Origin: Glycine soja
Lineage: Eukaryota; Streptophyta; Magnoliopsida; Fabales; Fabaceae
Direction of reading: 5' to 3'
Assembly (NCBI RefSeq): GCF_004193775.1
Contig: NC_041007.1
Span: forward strand, 30,818,699-30,882,698
Length of the DNA stretch: 64,000 bases
A program made the translations under genes and the position numbers. This document shows positions 21,887 through 32,202 of this stretch, in pieces. Below the pieces are notes generated by a model, which saw only the letters and a list, made by a program, of their open reading frames with translations, searched no databases and had not been told where the DNA came from. Positions within the stretch are counted from its first letter, which is position 1, and each line of letters starts with the position of its first letter.

Positions 21887-23054
21887 AAAAGGTGCAAATA
21901 TGACATCAATTTATGTTATTTTCCCTTTTTACGTTCTTATGTCTTTTTACGCTTTTTTATATTTTTATCTTTTTGTGGTCGACAAGGGTGTTTCCCTTTG
22001 CTCCTATGTATTCCTCAATTGTGATAAGGAAATCAGACCTATGTAGTTCTTTGAGAACAAAGCGTTTGGTTAAGTTATTTTTTATCCTTTTTTGCAAGAT
22101 ATGTTTTTATTGAATGAAAGGTCATTTAAGGCGTTGGACCATTAAACAATCTTTCGATTTTTTTTGAGAAAAAGAGAAAAAACATTAAGGCATTGGACCA
22201 TTAATGATCTCTTTATTTTTGAAAGAGGTAATAAAGTTACATGTTGATTTTAGGCCTTTAGAAATCTCCATTTAACCAATAAAAGCGGAAAAGACCATTT
22301 CAAGGCGTTGGACCTTTAAAAATGGCTTTTTTAGGCGATGACAAAAAGTTTGGTTTATGAATTGATTTTAGCCTTAGTTTCACTTTGGTTATTAGTCAAT
22401 TCGATTAAGAAAGGAAAATCCCAAAGAAAAAACGTCCGATTGATTTTTTTGATTATTTTTACTAAAAGATATTTTTTTATTATTATATTACTATTTTGCC
22501 TCTTTTTAGTTTTAAACGTGGTTACGGCATGACCGAATGGTCGGATTTCATTTAAGTAGAAATTAAAAGATGTTACAATACGAATGATCGGTGGAAATTT
22601 ATTTTATTTTTTATTAGGCGAGAAAATGACTTAAATAAATGACTAAAGCACGTCAAAAGGGGGTACGGAAAGTAAATGAAATGAAAATAAAAGCACGCGA
22701 AACAAATGAGGACCACTAAGGGTACATAGAATGAATTGAAAGGTTCAATTTCGGGAACTTACCGGTTGAAGACTGAACAACGACGAAGAACGAATGAAGA
22801 ACGACGAAGAATGGTTGAAAATCTTTGCGAAATCACCCACGAAAATGTCACGAAAGCGTTAAGGAAGCGCCTCGGCTTGTATTTTCTTCACGGAAATAAT
22901 TTTTGTCACTATTTTTAAGTGATCCTCAGATGCCAGGAGGGTTGAACATTTTTGTTCTTCCCTCCTCCCCCTATTTATAGGAAAATGAGGGAGGACCTTG
23001 CCACGCAGCTCGCCCAACAAACGGATTGTCCCCGGACGAAATTAGGATATGACA
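21887..23054 (-). repeat. O1 5' LTR, truncated
   Basis: Matches 8375-9942 closely but lacks the portion next to the primer site and an internal segment; the internal break lies at CAGCTCGCCCA/ACAAACGGAT (about 23010-23020). It ends GGATATGACA at 23054, followed by the duplication GATAT. TATA-like box at 22971-22980. Confidence 0.87.
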
Positions 23055-23627
23055 GATATGCTTTAGCATGGTGGAATCAAGTGAGGAGTGATGTTGAGAG
23101 GATGAGAAGGCCTTCGATTAATACATGGCAAGACATAAAGATAGTTTTGAGAAAGAGATTTGTGCCGTCCTATTATGGGAGAGACCTTCACAACAAGCTT
23201 CAAAGACTAACTCGGGGAAATAAGAGTATGGATTAGTATTACAAAGAGATGGAGATTTCCTTAATTAGGGCTCAAATTAAGGTGTTTCAAAAGGCCACCA
23301 TAGCAAGGTTTTTGAATGGTCTAAATAGGGAGATCCTAGGCATGGTAGAGTTACACCACTATGCCTCTTTGGGGGATCTCATTCATCAACCTATCAAGGT
23401 GGAACAACAATTAAAGAGGAAGCAAATATACAAGAAGTACCCCATATGGCTCTTAAACATGGAAGGATAAGGAGACATTCAAGAAAAAGGGAGAAACTTC
23501 ATTCAAATCTCATGAAAAAGGTGCTACCCTTGGTAAAAATAATTCTAACCCTACTTCCACTTCTTCAAAAATGAGTTCTATTAAATTTTTTAAGTCTTTG
23601 GGAATAGGTCATATCGCCTCCCAATGT
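23055..23627 (+). pseudogene. R2 gag, C-terminal part
   Basis: Resumes the gag interrupted at 8151: YALAWWNQVRSDVERM, TWQDIKIVLRKRFVPSYY, LHNKLQRLTRGNKSMD, a TAG, then EMEISLIRAQ, ATIARFLNGLNREI, VELHHYASLGDLI and VEQQLKRK. These are the Retrotrans_gag blocks, strongly parallel to R3 gag residues 165-287. A degraded zinc knuckle (GHIASQC) follows near 23605-23625 and the sequence then passes directly into an LTR start at 23628. Protease and pol are absent. There are several stops and frameshifts. Confidence 0.87.
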
Positions 23628-24337
23628 TGATGCAATCCTACCCCCCAAGAGCATTGGATAGAAGACTCCAAGAAGATTGAGCCAGAGATGCAGGAGAAGG
23701 CCCTAGGGTTCTCATGAGATAAATTTAATTGAATTGGGAGAAGCCCAATCCAATTAAATTTTGGACCATCATAAGGGGGAGGTGAGCATTTGCTTGCTAC
23801 ACCTCATTGCCACATCATATAATCAAACTTTGTGCATGTCCTTCATGTTTAATATGCCTCATGACACCTAAGCACACTTAGTGAAGAATCTTGGACTTGA
23901 TCTTGGATTAGTGGGCTGAACCATAACTAAAATTCACTAATCATAATTAGTGAAATTTTGGCTCCAAATTTGGCTCCACCAATTCAAAATCAAATTCAAG
24001 TGAAATTTGAATAGAAATTCAAATTTCCCTCCAATATTGTGTGACACTTAGGCTATAAATAGAGGCCTTTCGGTGAATTTTTTCAACCTTGATCACTTGA
24101 GGCATAAATTTCGTGCTCCTTCTCTCCCTCTCCCTCCACTCATCTTCTCCTACCTTCAAGCTCTTATCCATGGCTTCCTATGGTGGTGAGCTTGTTCTTG
24201 ACTCATCTTCTCCTTGAAGTGGCGTCTCAAATCACCTTTCCTCCTTCTCCATTCTGTTTCCATTGATCTTCAAGAAGCAAAGGACTCCATTGGTGAAGAA
24301 GATTCAAGGTCTACAAGCTCTACATGGAGCTACATCA
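23628..24337 (+). repeat. R2b LTR (710 bp)
   Basis: Starts TGATGCAATCCTACCCCCC and ends AGCTACATCA. The first 100 bp align with the R3 LTR start (TGATGCAATCCTCCC ... GACTCCAAGA). TATA box TATAAATAG at 24054-24062. Confidence 0.8.
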
Positions 24338-24339
24338 TG

Positions 24340-24353
24340 TGGTGTCAGGAGCA
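24340..24353 (+). other. R2b primer-binding site (tRNA-iMet type, degraded)
   Basis: TGGTGTCAGGAGCA lies two bases after the LTR end; compare TGGTATCAGAGC. Two differences. Confidence 0.6.
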
Positions 24354-25990
24354 TCTTCATCTAGGTGATGTTCTTTTGCTTCCTCTATCTTTTTGTTTGG
24401 TCAATTCACTTTAATTTCTTGTTTTCATCTTCTTCTCCATGTATCTCCTCCATTATCTTGTGGTTTGGTGCTATTTAGAGTATATTCAAAAAATAAACTG
24501 ATTAAATCTTAGATCTACACTTGTTCTTGCATTTCTATGGTTCAAATTTTATAGATCTACTCTTGAATCATGTTTTTGTGTTGATTTCAGATTCTATCAT
24601 TTTTCAGTCATAATATTCTTGTGCTATACCTTTAGATCTCCATTTTCTTGCAAAATATTGATTAGAAAAGAAAACAAAAAAATCTAAGTGTAAATCACTT
24701 CATTCATGTTGTCTTAGAGTCATGTTTAGTCATAATAATTGTCACATTATGTTCTAAGTTTGTGTTGAATTTTAATTTTGTTGATTGAATTCTAAATACA
24801 TTTGTCCATGTATTCTTGCAATTCTTAGCCTAATATTCAATTTTGAGTCAAATCTTGCATGTTAATTAGTCCTTAACATGTTCATGCAAAATTCTTAGAA
24901 AGTCTTTGATTGTGAACCTTTTCTTGAACTTTTAGGTTTCCTTATACTTGTGTCTATTGTGAATTTGAGTTTTTGTGATTGAATTGCTTGCTGAAATTTT
25001 GATCCTAAGTGAATATTGAACTCCTAAAAGTGTGGTAAATAGGCATACTGAGTTCAACATACATAGGAAGGTTGAAAGTAAGCCTAAGGCAATCAACATA
25101 CCATGCTTAAAAAATTCGAAGTCTGAAATTGTTGGTGCTGGCAGCTTGAACATACAAACTTGTAAAAATTACATGGAATTGGTAACTGAGAATTTTGAGA
25201 TGAAAGTTTTACTGCATTTTCTAGACATCTGGAAAATATTTTAGAAAAAAGAACCAAATGATTTGGATAAAAGTAAAAAAATAAGAAAAATCACACAAGT
25301 TGAAAGGCAAATCAGTGTCCAGGAAAAAAAGTGAAAAGGAAGTGTGCTTGTTGTTTTGGCTCAAAATTTGTTCTATAATTGTTGCCTATTTTATACCAAT
25401 CTTAGTTCTGATATTTCAATTGAAAATTAGTGTGAAAAAAAGTGCCAAAACTAGAGGTTTCCTAAGTCTTTTTTTTTAGTTTTTCTACTCTACTCTAGAG
25501 TCATTCTAGGTTTCTCTTTGAGCCCTAGCTTGCTTTTATGTGCTATTATTCATTGCTTTAATTGTTGAATAATCCTTGAAAATTTGTCTTGTTAAAACTC
25601 TATTGGTTTAGCTTACATTTCATTGTTTTTGGTCTTTGGTTATTGCTTGTCTCTTTGTTTCCTTGTTTGTGAGTTGCCATATAGGGAATTGGGATGGAGG
25701 ATTAGTGTCATCCCTTGAAGAATTTGAGTCAAGAAGCAAGGGGCCAACCACCTTAAGACCTATGGGACTAAGAAGCACTCCAAATTGAGTGAATCACCAA
25801 AGAGAGAACAACCACCAAAATTGAGGACCTTTTTGTAATTTTGTAATTGGCAATTTACTTACCTTCATTGCTTTCAAATTTTGTAACCAAAAGGCCTTTC
25901 ATTGGAAGTGTGTTGGGAGCCTTCAATAAGTTACCAAACTTCCATTTATGTGTAATAATTTTAGGCAATTTTCCCTTAGGATAGTGAGTG
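24354..25990 (+). other. R2b untranslated leader
   Basis: No gene supported. AT-rich, and similar to the R3 leader over its second half, including TTGAAGAATTTGAGTC and AAGCACTCCAAATTGAGTGA. Confidence 0.7.
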
Positions 25991-25995
25991 TGGGA

Positions 25996-27078
25996 TGATC
26001 CAACTTGTTCAAGGTAGGTGTAGATAATCTCCTTAGAAGATGTGTGACAATTGAGGAAGCCAAAGGTATATTGTGGCACTGTCATAATTCACCATGTGGA
26101 AGGCATTATGGTGGAGACAAAACAACGGCTAAGGTCTTGCAGTCAGGATTCTTCTGGCCAACACTCTTTAAAGATGCTCATCACCATGTCTTGAAGTGTG
26201 ATCAATGCCAAAGGATGGGGGGAATTTCTCGAAGGAATGAAATGCCTCTTCAAAACATTATGGAAGTTGAAGTTTTTAATTGCTAGGGTATTGACTTCAT
26301 GGGTCCCTCTCCTTCATCTGCAGGTAATGAGTACATTTTGGTGGCTGTTGACTACGTGTCTAAATGGGTGGAAGTTGTGGCCACCCGAAGAAGTGATGCT
26401 AAGGCTATGGTAAAGTTTATAAAGAAGAATATTTTTGCTCAATTTAGGGTGCCTTGGATTTTGATTAGTGATGGTGGCTCGCATTTTTGTAATGCTTAGC
26501 TTCAAAAGGTGTTGAGTCAATATCATGTGCATCATAAGGTGGCATCACCCTATCACCCTCAAACTAATGGCCAAGTTGAAGTATCCAACAGAGAATTAAA
26601 GAAGATATTAGAGAAAATAGTGGCGTCAACCAGAAAAGATTGGTCAATAAAATTGGAAGATGCACTGTGGGCTTACAGAACTGCACACAAAACCCCAATT
26701 GGCTTATCTCCTTTTCAACTGGTGTATGGAAAATCATGTCATTTACCAGTTGAAATGGAACATAAGGTATATTGGGCTCTGAAATTTCTGAATTTTGATG
26801 AGAAGGCATCCAGAGAGCACATGAAGATTCAATTGTTGGAGTTGGAAGAAATGCGATTGACAGCTTATGAATCTTCAAAACTCTACAAAGAAAGAGTCAA
26901 GGCCTACCACGATAAAAAGTTGTTGAAGAAAGACTTCAAATCGGGACAACAGGTACTACTTTTTAATTCAAGATTGAAATTATTTCGTGGTAAGCTGAAA
27001 TCCAAATGGTCTGGACCCTTTGTCATCAAGAAAGTTCGACCTTATGGTGCAATAGAGCTATATGACCCACAATCTTAG
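25996..27078 (+). pseudogene. A integrase
   Basis: One frame with two nonsense codons (26284-26286 and 26497-26499). The zinc-binding part has WHCHNSPCGRHYGGDKT and CDQCQRMGG. The core has [20 protein letters not shown] (first Asp), [29 protein letters not shown] (second Asp) and [20 protein letters not shown] (Glu). The C-terminal part has [20 protein letters not shown] and [19 protein letters not shown], a GPY/F-type module. All three catalytic acids are kept. It begins abruptly, with no RT upstream, because of the deletion joint near 25990. Without the two stops it would be a normal-length Athila-type integrase. Confidence 0.9.
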
Positions 27079-27845
27079 GACCCTGACAGAACATGGGTGG
27101 TAAATGGCCAGAGGTTGAAACTGTACCATGGTGGAGAGTTTAAAAAGGCACACAACACCTTATATTTTATCACCCATTAAGGTATATGCGTCAAGCTAAT
27201 GATGTTAAAAGAGCGCTTCCTGGGAGGCAACCCAGTTTTGATTCCTTTCATTTTGTTTTTCATGCATTGCATATGTTGGAATTTGCTTTTTGATCATTGA
27301 AAAGGGGGATATCAGCTTATAATGAGTCAGAGATATTGAGGGGTTGTTCTACGTGTTTTGAGAAAGTGGACTAAAAATAACTTAAAAACATTTTCAAGGA
27401 AACAGTCCACTCGCTAAGCGTGTATCGTGCACTGAGTGCATCTCCTTATTTCGCTTGCACTAAGCACCCAAACCCTTACATCTCAAGGTGATTGGCTCGC
27501 TAAGCTGGCCATGGGCGAGCTTAGCCCAATTCAAATTGATCTGAATTGGGCTAAGCGAGAATACACTTGCTAAGCGCATCATGTTTAGTTGCTAAGCGCA
27601 ACCCATTCATGCTAAGTGAAATTTTTTGCGGCCTAGATAGCGCTAAGCTAGCAACCACTTGCTAAGTGCATGCCCCCCTGTATGAAGGATGCAGTATATT
27701 CGCTAAGCTAACCATGAGTGCGGCTTAGCGAGAGTTGCAGTTTTTCTTATTTGCACAATTCACTTAGCGCGGTGCTTTGCGCTAAGCACAGTTAAAAAAA
27801 TTGAATTTTAAATGGGCCCATGTCGGCCTGTCAAGAGAGGAGGCG
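27079..27845 (+). other. A spacer after integrase with GCTAAGCG motifs
   Basis: No gene. From 27400 to 27800 the motif CGCTAAGCG or its complement CGCTTAGCG, with variants, recurs about every 20-40 bp. The segment 27243-27600 has a second copy at about 48715-49070 in the same element. Confidence 0.75.
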
Positions 27846-28640
27846 TGATAGAGGCCGTACCCGAATCAAATAAACATCAAAATGTAGTAACTAGGTAGTG
27901 ATCCTAGGTCGTTTCCCAACAAGCAATGATACACCTAATGTTCATGACAGATAGTAGGAAAATAGTAACGAATGGGGGGGAGGGGGGTTGGTTGCTTGTT
28001 GTAAATTAAACAGCGAGTAAAATTGAATTAGAAAATATCAAAATTAAAAAACGTTGCTTCCCCTTGATTCACAAGCAAGTCTCTTATCCTAGGTTACGAG
28101 AGTTTATCCTTATTCAGTTCAACCACTTAATTCAACCCTAAATTAAATTACTAAGTGAAATTCAACATAAGGCATTCATTATGTGATTAAGCATCACATA
28201 CACCAATTACTCAATAACAATCATTAAGCATGAACGTAAATTAAGCGCAGAGACAATTAATCAAGCACTAAGCATGCATGAATTAATAGCAACAAATTCA
28301 GAGTAATTAGTGAAGAGGAAAAAAAATTGAACAGAATTTAACAATAATAATAGAACCTCAAAGAGAACTGTGCTAGATCCTCAAGAGAAAACAACGCTGG
28401 GGACTTAGCCTTCCATTAATCAATAGAGAATGAAATTATAGATTGAAGAATGAAATTTTATTGATAAAACTAAAAGTCAGAACTGGAATTGCCAAAAACG
28501 AAAAAAGGAGAAAGAGAAGAGAGAGAGACAAGAGAGAGAAGAAAAGAGAGAGAGAAAAGCCTTCAACTAGAACCTTGGTGTTGTTATATATTCTTCATCC
28601 CCAAGGCTTACAAATCTGTTTTAAATCCAAGCCCATAAAT

Positions 28641-28793
28641 AAAATAAAATCTAGATAAGATAAGATAAGATCTAGATGAAATAATATCTAGATGAGATCA
28701 AATCTAGATAAGATAAGATCTAGATGAAATAATATCTAGATGAGATCAAATCTAGATAAGATAAGATAAGATAAGATCTAGATGAAATAATAT
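28641..28793. repeat. TCTAGATAAGATAAGA-type simple repeat in C3 LTR
   Basis: AT-rich array of TCTAGAT/AAGATAAGAT units; it resumes at 36709-36770 after the CACTA insert. Also present in the C4 LTR (61670-61790) and absent from C1. Confidence 0.85.
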
Positions 28794-28796
28794 CTA
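28794..28796 (+). other. CACTA target duplication CTA (left)
   Basis: CTA precedes CACTACTAAAA; a second CTA follows the other terminus at 36706-36708. A 3-bp duplication is diagnostic for CACTA (CMC/EnSpm) transposons. Confidence 0.9.
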
Positions 28797-28829
28797 CACT
28801 ACTAAAAAAAAGCTTTCTACATCGCCTAA

Positions 28830-29205
28830 TTAACATCGGTTATAGCTAAAACTGATGTTAACGAAAGCGCGGTGGCATTTTTGTAATTAAATGGAGTTAC
28901 TTAACATCGGTTTTAGAAAAACCGATGTTAATTGATTCATGTTAACATCGGTTATTTAAAAAACCAATGTTAACATGATCTTAAGATGAATATGGTAACA
29001 TCGGTTAGGCAAAACCGATGTTAAGTTCATAGAGTTAACATCGGTTTTGAGGAAGCCGATGTTAAGGAGTTGATTTTAACATTGGTTTGTTACAAAAACC
29101 GATGTAATGTATTTGATGTTAACATCGGTTTTTACAAAACCGATGTTAACTATATTTAGTTAACATCGGTTATCTATTAAAAACCGATGTTGTTATGTTT
29201 ATAAG
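28830..29205. repeat. CACTA left subterminal repeats
   Basis: Alternating TTAACATCGGTT and AACCGATGTTA motifs, roughly a dozen, often paired as short hairpins separated by 5-25 bp. In this superfamily such motifs bind the element's DNA-binding protein. Confidence 0.9.
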
Positions 29206-29339
29206 TTAAAAAATTGAGATTTCACAAGCCGCACGTGCTCGAAAACCTTGCCCTCCCTCTTCTCTTTGTCATCCTCCTGCCTGAAATCGCTCCTCTTTCT
29301 CCTCCCGCCTGAAATCTGCCAAAAACCGCTCCCTCGACA

Positions 29340-29500
29340 CCCACATTGTCGTCGGTCGAAGCCACAGAACCCCCTACACTGCCGAAAAACCCACATTGTC
29401 CTCGCTGGAACCCACAGAATCCCCTACAGTGCCGGAAAACCCATATTGTCGTTGCTGGAACCCCACAGAACCCACATTGTCCTGGGTCGAAGAAAACCCT
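29340..29500. repeat. 50-bp minisatellite in CACTA
   Basis: Three and a half units beginning CCCACATTGTCCTCGCTGGA at 29340, 29390 and 29440, with a short last unit at 29471. It lies in a C-rich coding-like segment (29220-29520) of unknown origin. Confidence 0.85.
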
Positions 29501-31188
29501 ACATACACTGTTGCTACTAGGGTGCTGAAACACTCGTCGCTGCTCAAAGGTCAAAGCTTTTTCCGCGAGGTACGTAGGTCAAATTCGTTTATGCTAAGTT
29601 TCCTTGTGAGTGGTTTGACCCGAATTGAGAGTGGCATCGGATAATAAACAAAAGGTTTTTGTTTGTGATTCTACAGGCTCCGCTGACGTGCGTGTGTTGT
29701 TGGGTTCTCTTGATCAAGGTAACTAACTTGTATACTTCATTTGACCTATTTTATTTTTTCTGGGTAGTAATAAGTAATGTTGCATGACTTTTAGTAATGT
29801 GTTATTCTGTTTGCACTATAACAGAGAATGAACCATGATTTCTGTAGATGGATCCACAGGGGTCTTGAAATTGCTTGCAATTGCTTTAACATTTTACTGT
29901 CCAACAGAGGGGGCTTGACTGTTGTTGTTTGAACATATTTTTTGTTTCTTGAGCAAGTAATGCTTAAGTATAGATAAAGCTCCCTCCAGTTCTTAGAAGA
30001 CACCCCTACCTTGCAAGTATTTTGTTAAATAATGCTATTGAAGTAAATTTTTTATTAGATTTAATTAAATAAATGTGTAGTATTTTGTTCTTTCCTATTA
30101 GTCTGTTGATAGGTAATTGGAATAAAAGAAAAGCTAGGTGTCTGTTGATGGTGTTGTTATCTTTGTAGGTACATTCCTTTTGTGAAGCCTTTGTTCTATT
30201 AGTTTATGTTTTTGAACATTTGAATTTAATATAAAACTGGATTTATCCTAGGCATTTATTAGGGCATATTTATTTGGCTGCTTAGGGTCACGTTCACCAA
30301 GAGTTAGGCATTTTCAGCCATGATAAACTGTTAATCTTAGCAGTTTTTTATTGTCTACAAATCATGATCTTTTACTTTTATCATTCACAAGATCACAACT
30401 CATGTTGGATGTAATAGAAGTTTGAGTTATACCGTGATGATTCACTTGTGATTTCTTTATCCTAATTTCTCATTTTCATGTATAGGTTATCTAGGTCAAC
30501 AGAGAACTAGAGGTGAAGAAGTGGTCAAATTTGGTCGTCCAATAAGTAACTGTTTTTTCATTGAATTTTGATGCTTTGTTTACAGCATGGCCATTTAAGC
30601 TACATGCAATTATATTGTTAATGACTCTTGACTCCATCAACTAGATTGCATGTTTACCCATTGTGCATTTTCTTGGGTACTATATAGGAGAGAGATATTG
30701 GTGGTTAGTCTAAATAACTTGATGAAAAGGTTGTAAAAATAATTTTAATAAAAGGAAAAAAGGAAAGAATCTAGAAAATTGTAGTCCTATTGAAATAAAG
30801 GAAACTTAGATGAGCATAAAGAGAATGATAAATTACTAGAATGCATGAGGAAGTGTTGGAGATAGATATATTTTTTAACAGATTGTAACATCTTCCTCTC
30901 TATATATTGGTATTAAGGGATTTATTAATTGAAACAAATGGTTTTTTATTTATTTATACTTTTCAATCATTTAGAAGAAAAATGTAAGATTAGGAGATGT
31001 CATTTAGCTGATTTTGGTTCAAAAGAGAGAAGAGAGTGAGTTGGTTATAGAAGAGAGTGAGTTGGTTATTCTTCCATGCTTAATTTGTTGGTTTTCTGAT
31101 AGTAATCTTTATGGTTCTCTTATTTGGTTTCCATCTAGCTGTGAATCAGTTATCATCTTGGAATATTAAATATTAGCAGTTCTTAAAT
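29501..31188. other. CACTA interior, gene-like but unassigned
   Basis: Possible exon borders are seen, such as ATCAAG/GTAACT near 29717, but no long open frame and no recognisable protein. The segment 30012-30137 is repeated at 34070-34196. Confidence 0.4.
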
Positions 31189-32153
31189 TTTTAGTGTAAG
31201 TTTTTTTTTTATCGGCAAAGATAAATAATATATATTGAAAGAAGTACCAGAGGTACTTATAATACAAAGAAGATGCATATAAATGGTTCCACAATTAGAC
31301 ATTGATATTCTGAGGGGGAACCAAGCTATGGATACAAAATGCATATGAATTTACATGTATAAATCTCATAACTATGCAATCCCCTGCTGATACATAAAAC
31401 TTTGTGGTAGATTACTTGACCAGTGATTGAAATGCACTGTGAAATCCTTCTCAAAACCCCTAAGCCAAGACCATAGAAGGAATATGGCTTCTTCAAATAG
31501 CTTATTAGCATCAAAATCCGCATTAGAGAAGACTATACTATTCCTAAGTTTCCAAATGGACCAGGTTAAAGCTAGCCACCAACAATGCCATCTATTATTT
31601 CTTACACCAGCAGGTTGAACACACAAATGATGAAGGAAGTGCTGCTGTGGGCTTAATGGAAAAGCACCCTTAACTTGCAGCCATGGCATGGTTTCCCACC
31701 ATATGGGTTGAACTTTGCTGCAGTGAAAGAAAAGATGGGATGCATCCTCTTGTTGGGTTCTGCAGAGAGGACAAAGTGAATATGTGAGTTGAATCTGAAT
31801 CTGTCTTCTCTGCAAGTTTTTTCTTGTCGGTAGCCTATCTCTTAATAATTCAAGCAACTAGCAATTCAAGTAGGTGGCTGCCTGCTGCTTCCAAAGGTCA
31901 GTTTGACCAAAAGCTCCAAAAGTGCTCTTGGTAAAATTAATTTTAAGGCCAGATGCAAGTTCAAAGGACCTTAGGACAGCCTTAATTGTTTTGACATTCT
32001 CCATGTCCGCTTCCCCCAAAAAGATAGTATCATCTGCAAACTGTAAAAGACTGATTTCCATTTTATTGGATCCCACTTGATATGCCTTGTACATATTCTC
32101 CTCCTTAGCTTTTCTCATCAGACCATTCAGTCCTCCTTAGCTTTTAGTGTAAG
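31189..32153 (-). mobile_element. LINE (L1-type) insertion with 12-bp target duplication
   Basis: TTTTAGTGTAAG at 31189-31200 and 32142-32153 flanks the insert. The minus-strand 3' end is a short poly(A) (T-run at 31201-31212) after the TTTGCCGAT terminus common in legume LINEs. It is 5' truncated and internally deleted; the remaining protein pieces are listed separately. Confidence 0.9.
31372..32118 (-). pseudogene. LINE ORF2 remnant: RT palm and zinc-binding RVT domain
   Basis: 32118-31858 encodes the RT palm end with the catalytic LLQFADDTIFLGEAD and the LKINFTKSTFGAFG block. A stop follows at 31858-31860. In the same frame 31857-31372 gives LRDRLPTRKNLQRR, CPLCRTQQEDASHLFFHC and SIWKLRNSIVF, the zinc-binding domain near the end of plant LINE ORF2. 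The hundreds of residues normally between the two are missing, so an internal deletion lies at the stop. Confidence 0.88.
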
Positions 32154-32202
32154 TAAAATATAATTATGAGATTTTCAATTAAGTTGCCTATTACCATGCT
32201 AC

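Larger units (their letters stand above)
8152..23054 (-). mobile_element. O1: Tat/Ogre-type Ty3/gypsy retrotransposon, 14.9 kb
   Basis: Both ends are LTRs with matching edges (TGTCATACCC... / ...GCGACA on the minus strand) and a 5-bp duplication GATAT. Reading the minus strand from 23054: truncated 5' LTR, foreign copia-type LTR where primer site and gag should be, protease, G-patch-like linker, RT, RNase H, a second archaeal-type RNase H, integrase, third ORF, long repeat-rich 3' region, polypurine tract and 3' LTR. The second RNase H is a known mark of the Tat branch, and the large size fits the Ogre-type elements within it. It cannot be autonomous, since gag is gone and pol has stops and frameshifts. 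Confidence 0.88.
23628..25990 (+). mobile_element. R2b: chromovirus-like LTR plus leader, truncated
   Basis: An LTR of the R2/R3 type (23628-24337), a primer site (24340-24353) and about 1.6 kb of leader lie in plus orientation. From about 24860 to 25990 the leader is clearly similar to R3 leader 40250-41350. Similarity stops at AGGATAGTGAGTG (about 25990), where integrase of another element begins. Either R2b inserted into R2 gag, or R2 and R2b are one rearranged tandem element. The right-hand remnant at 59865-59936 could be its 3' end. Confidence 0.7.
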
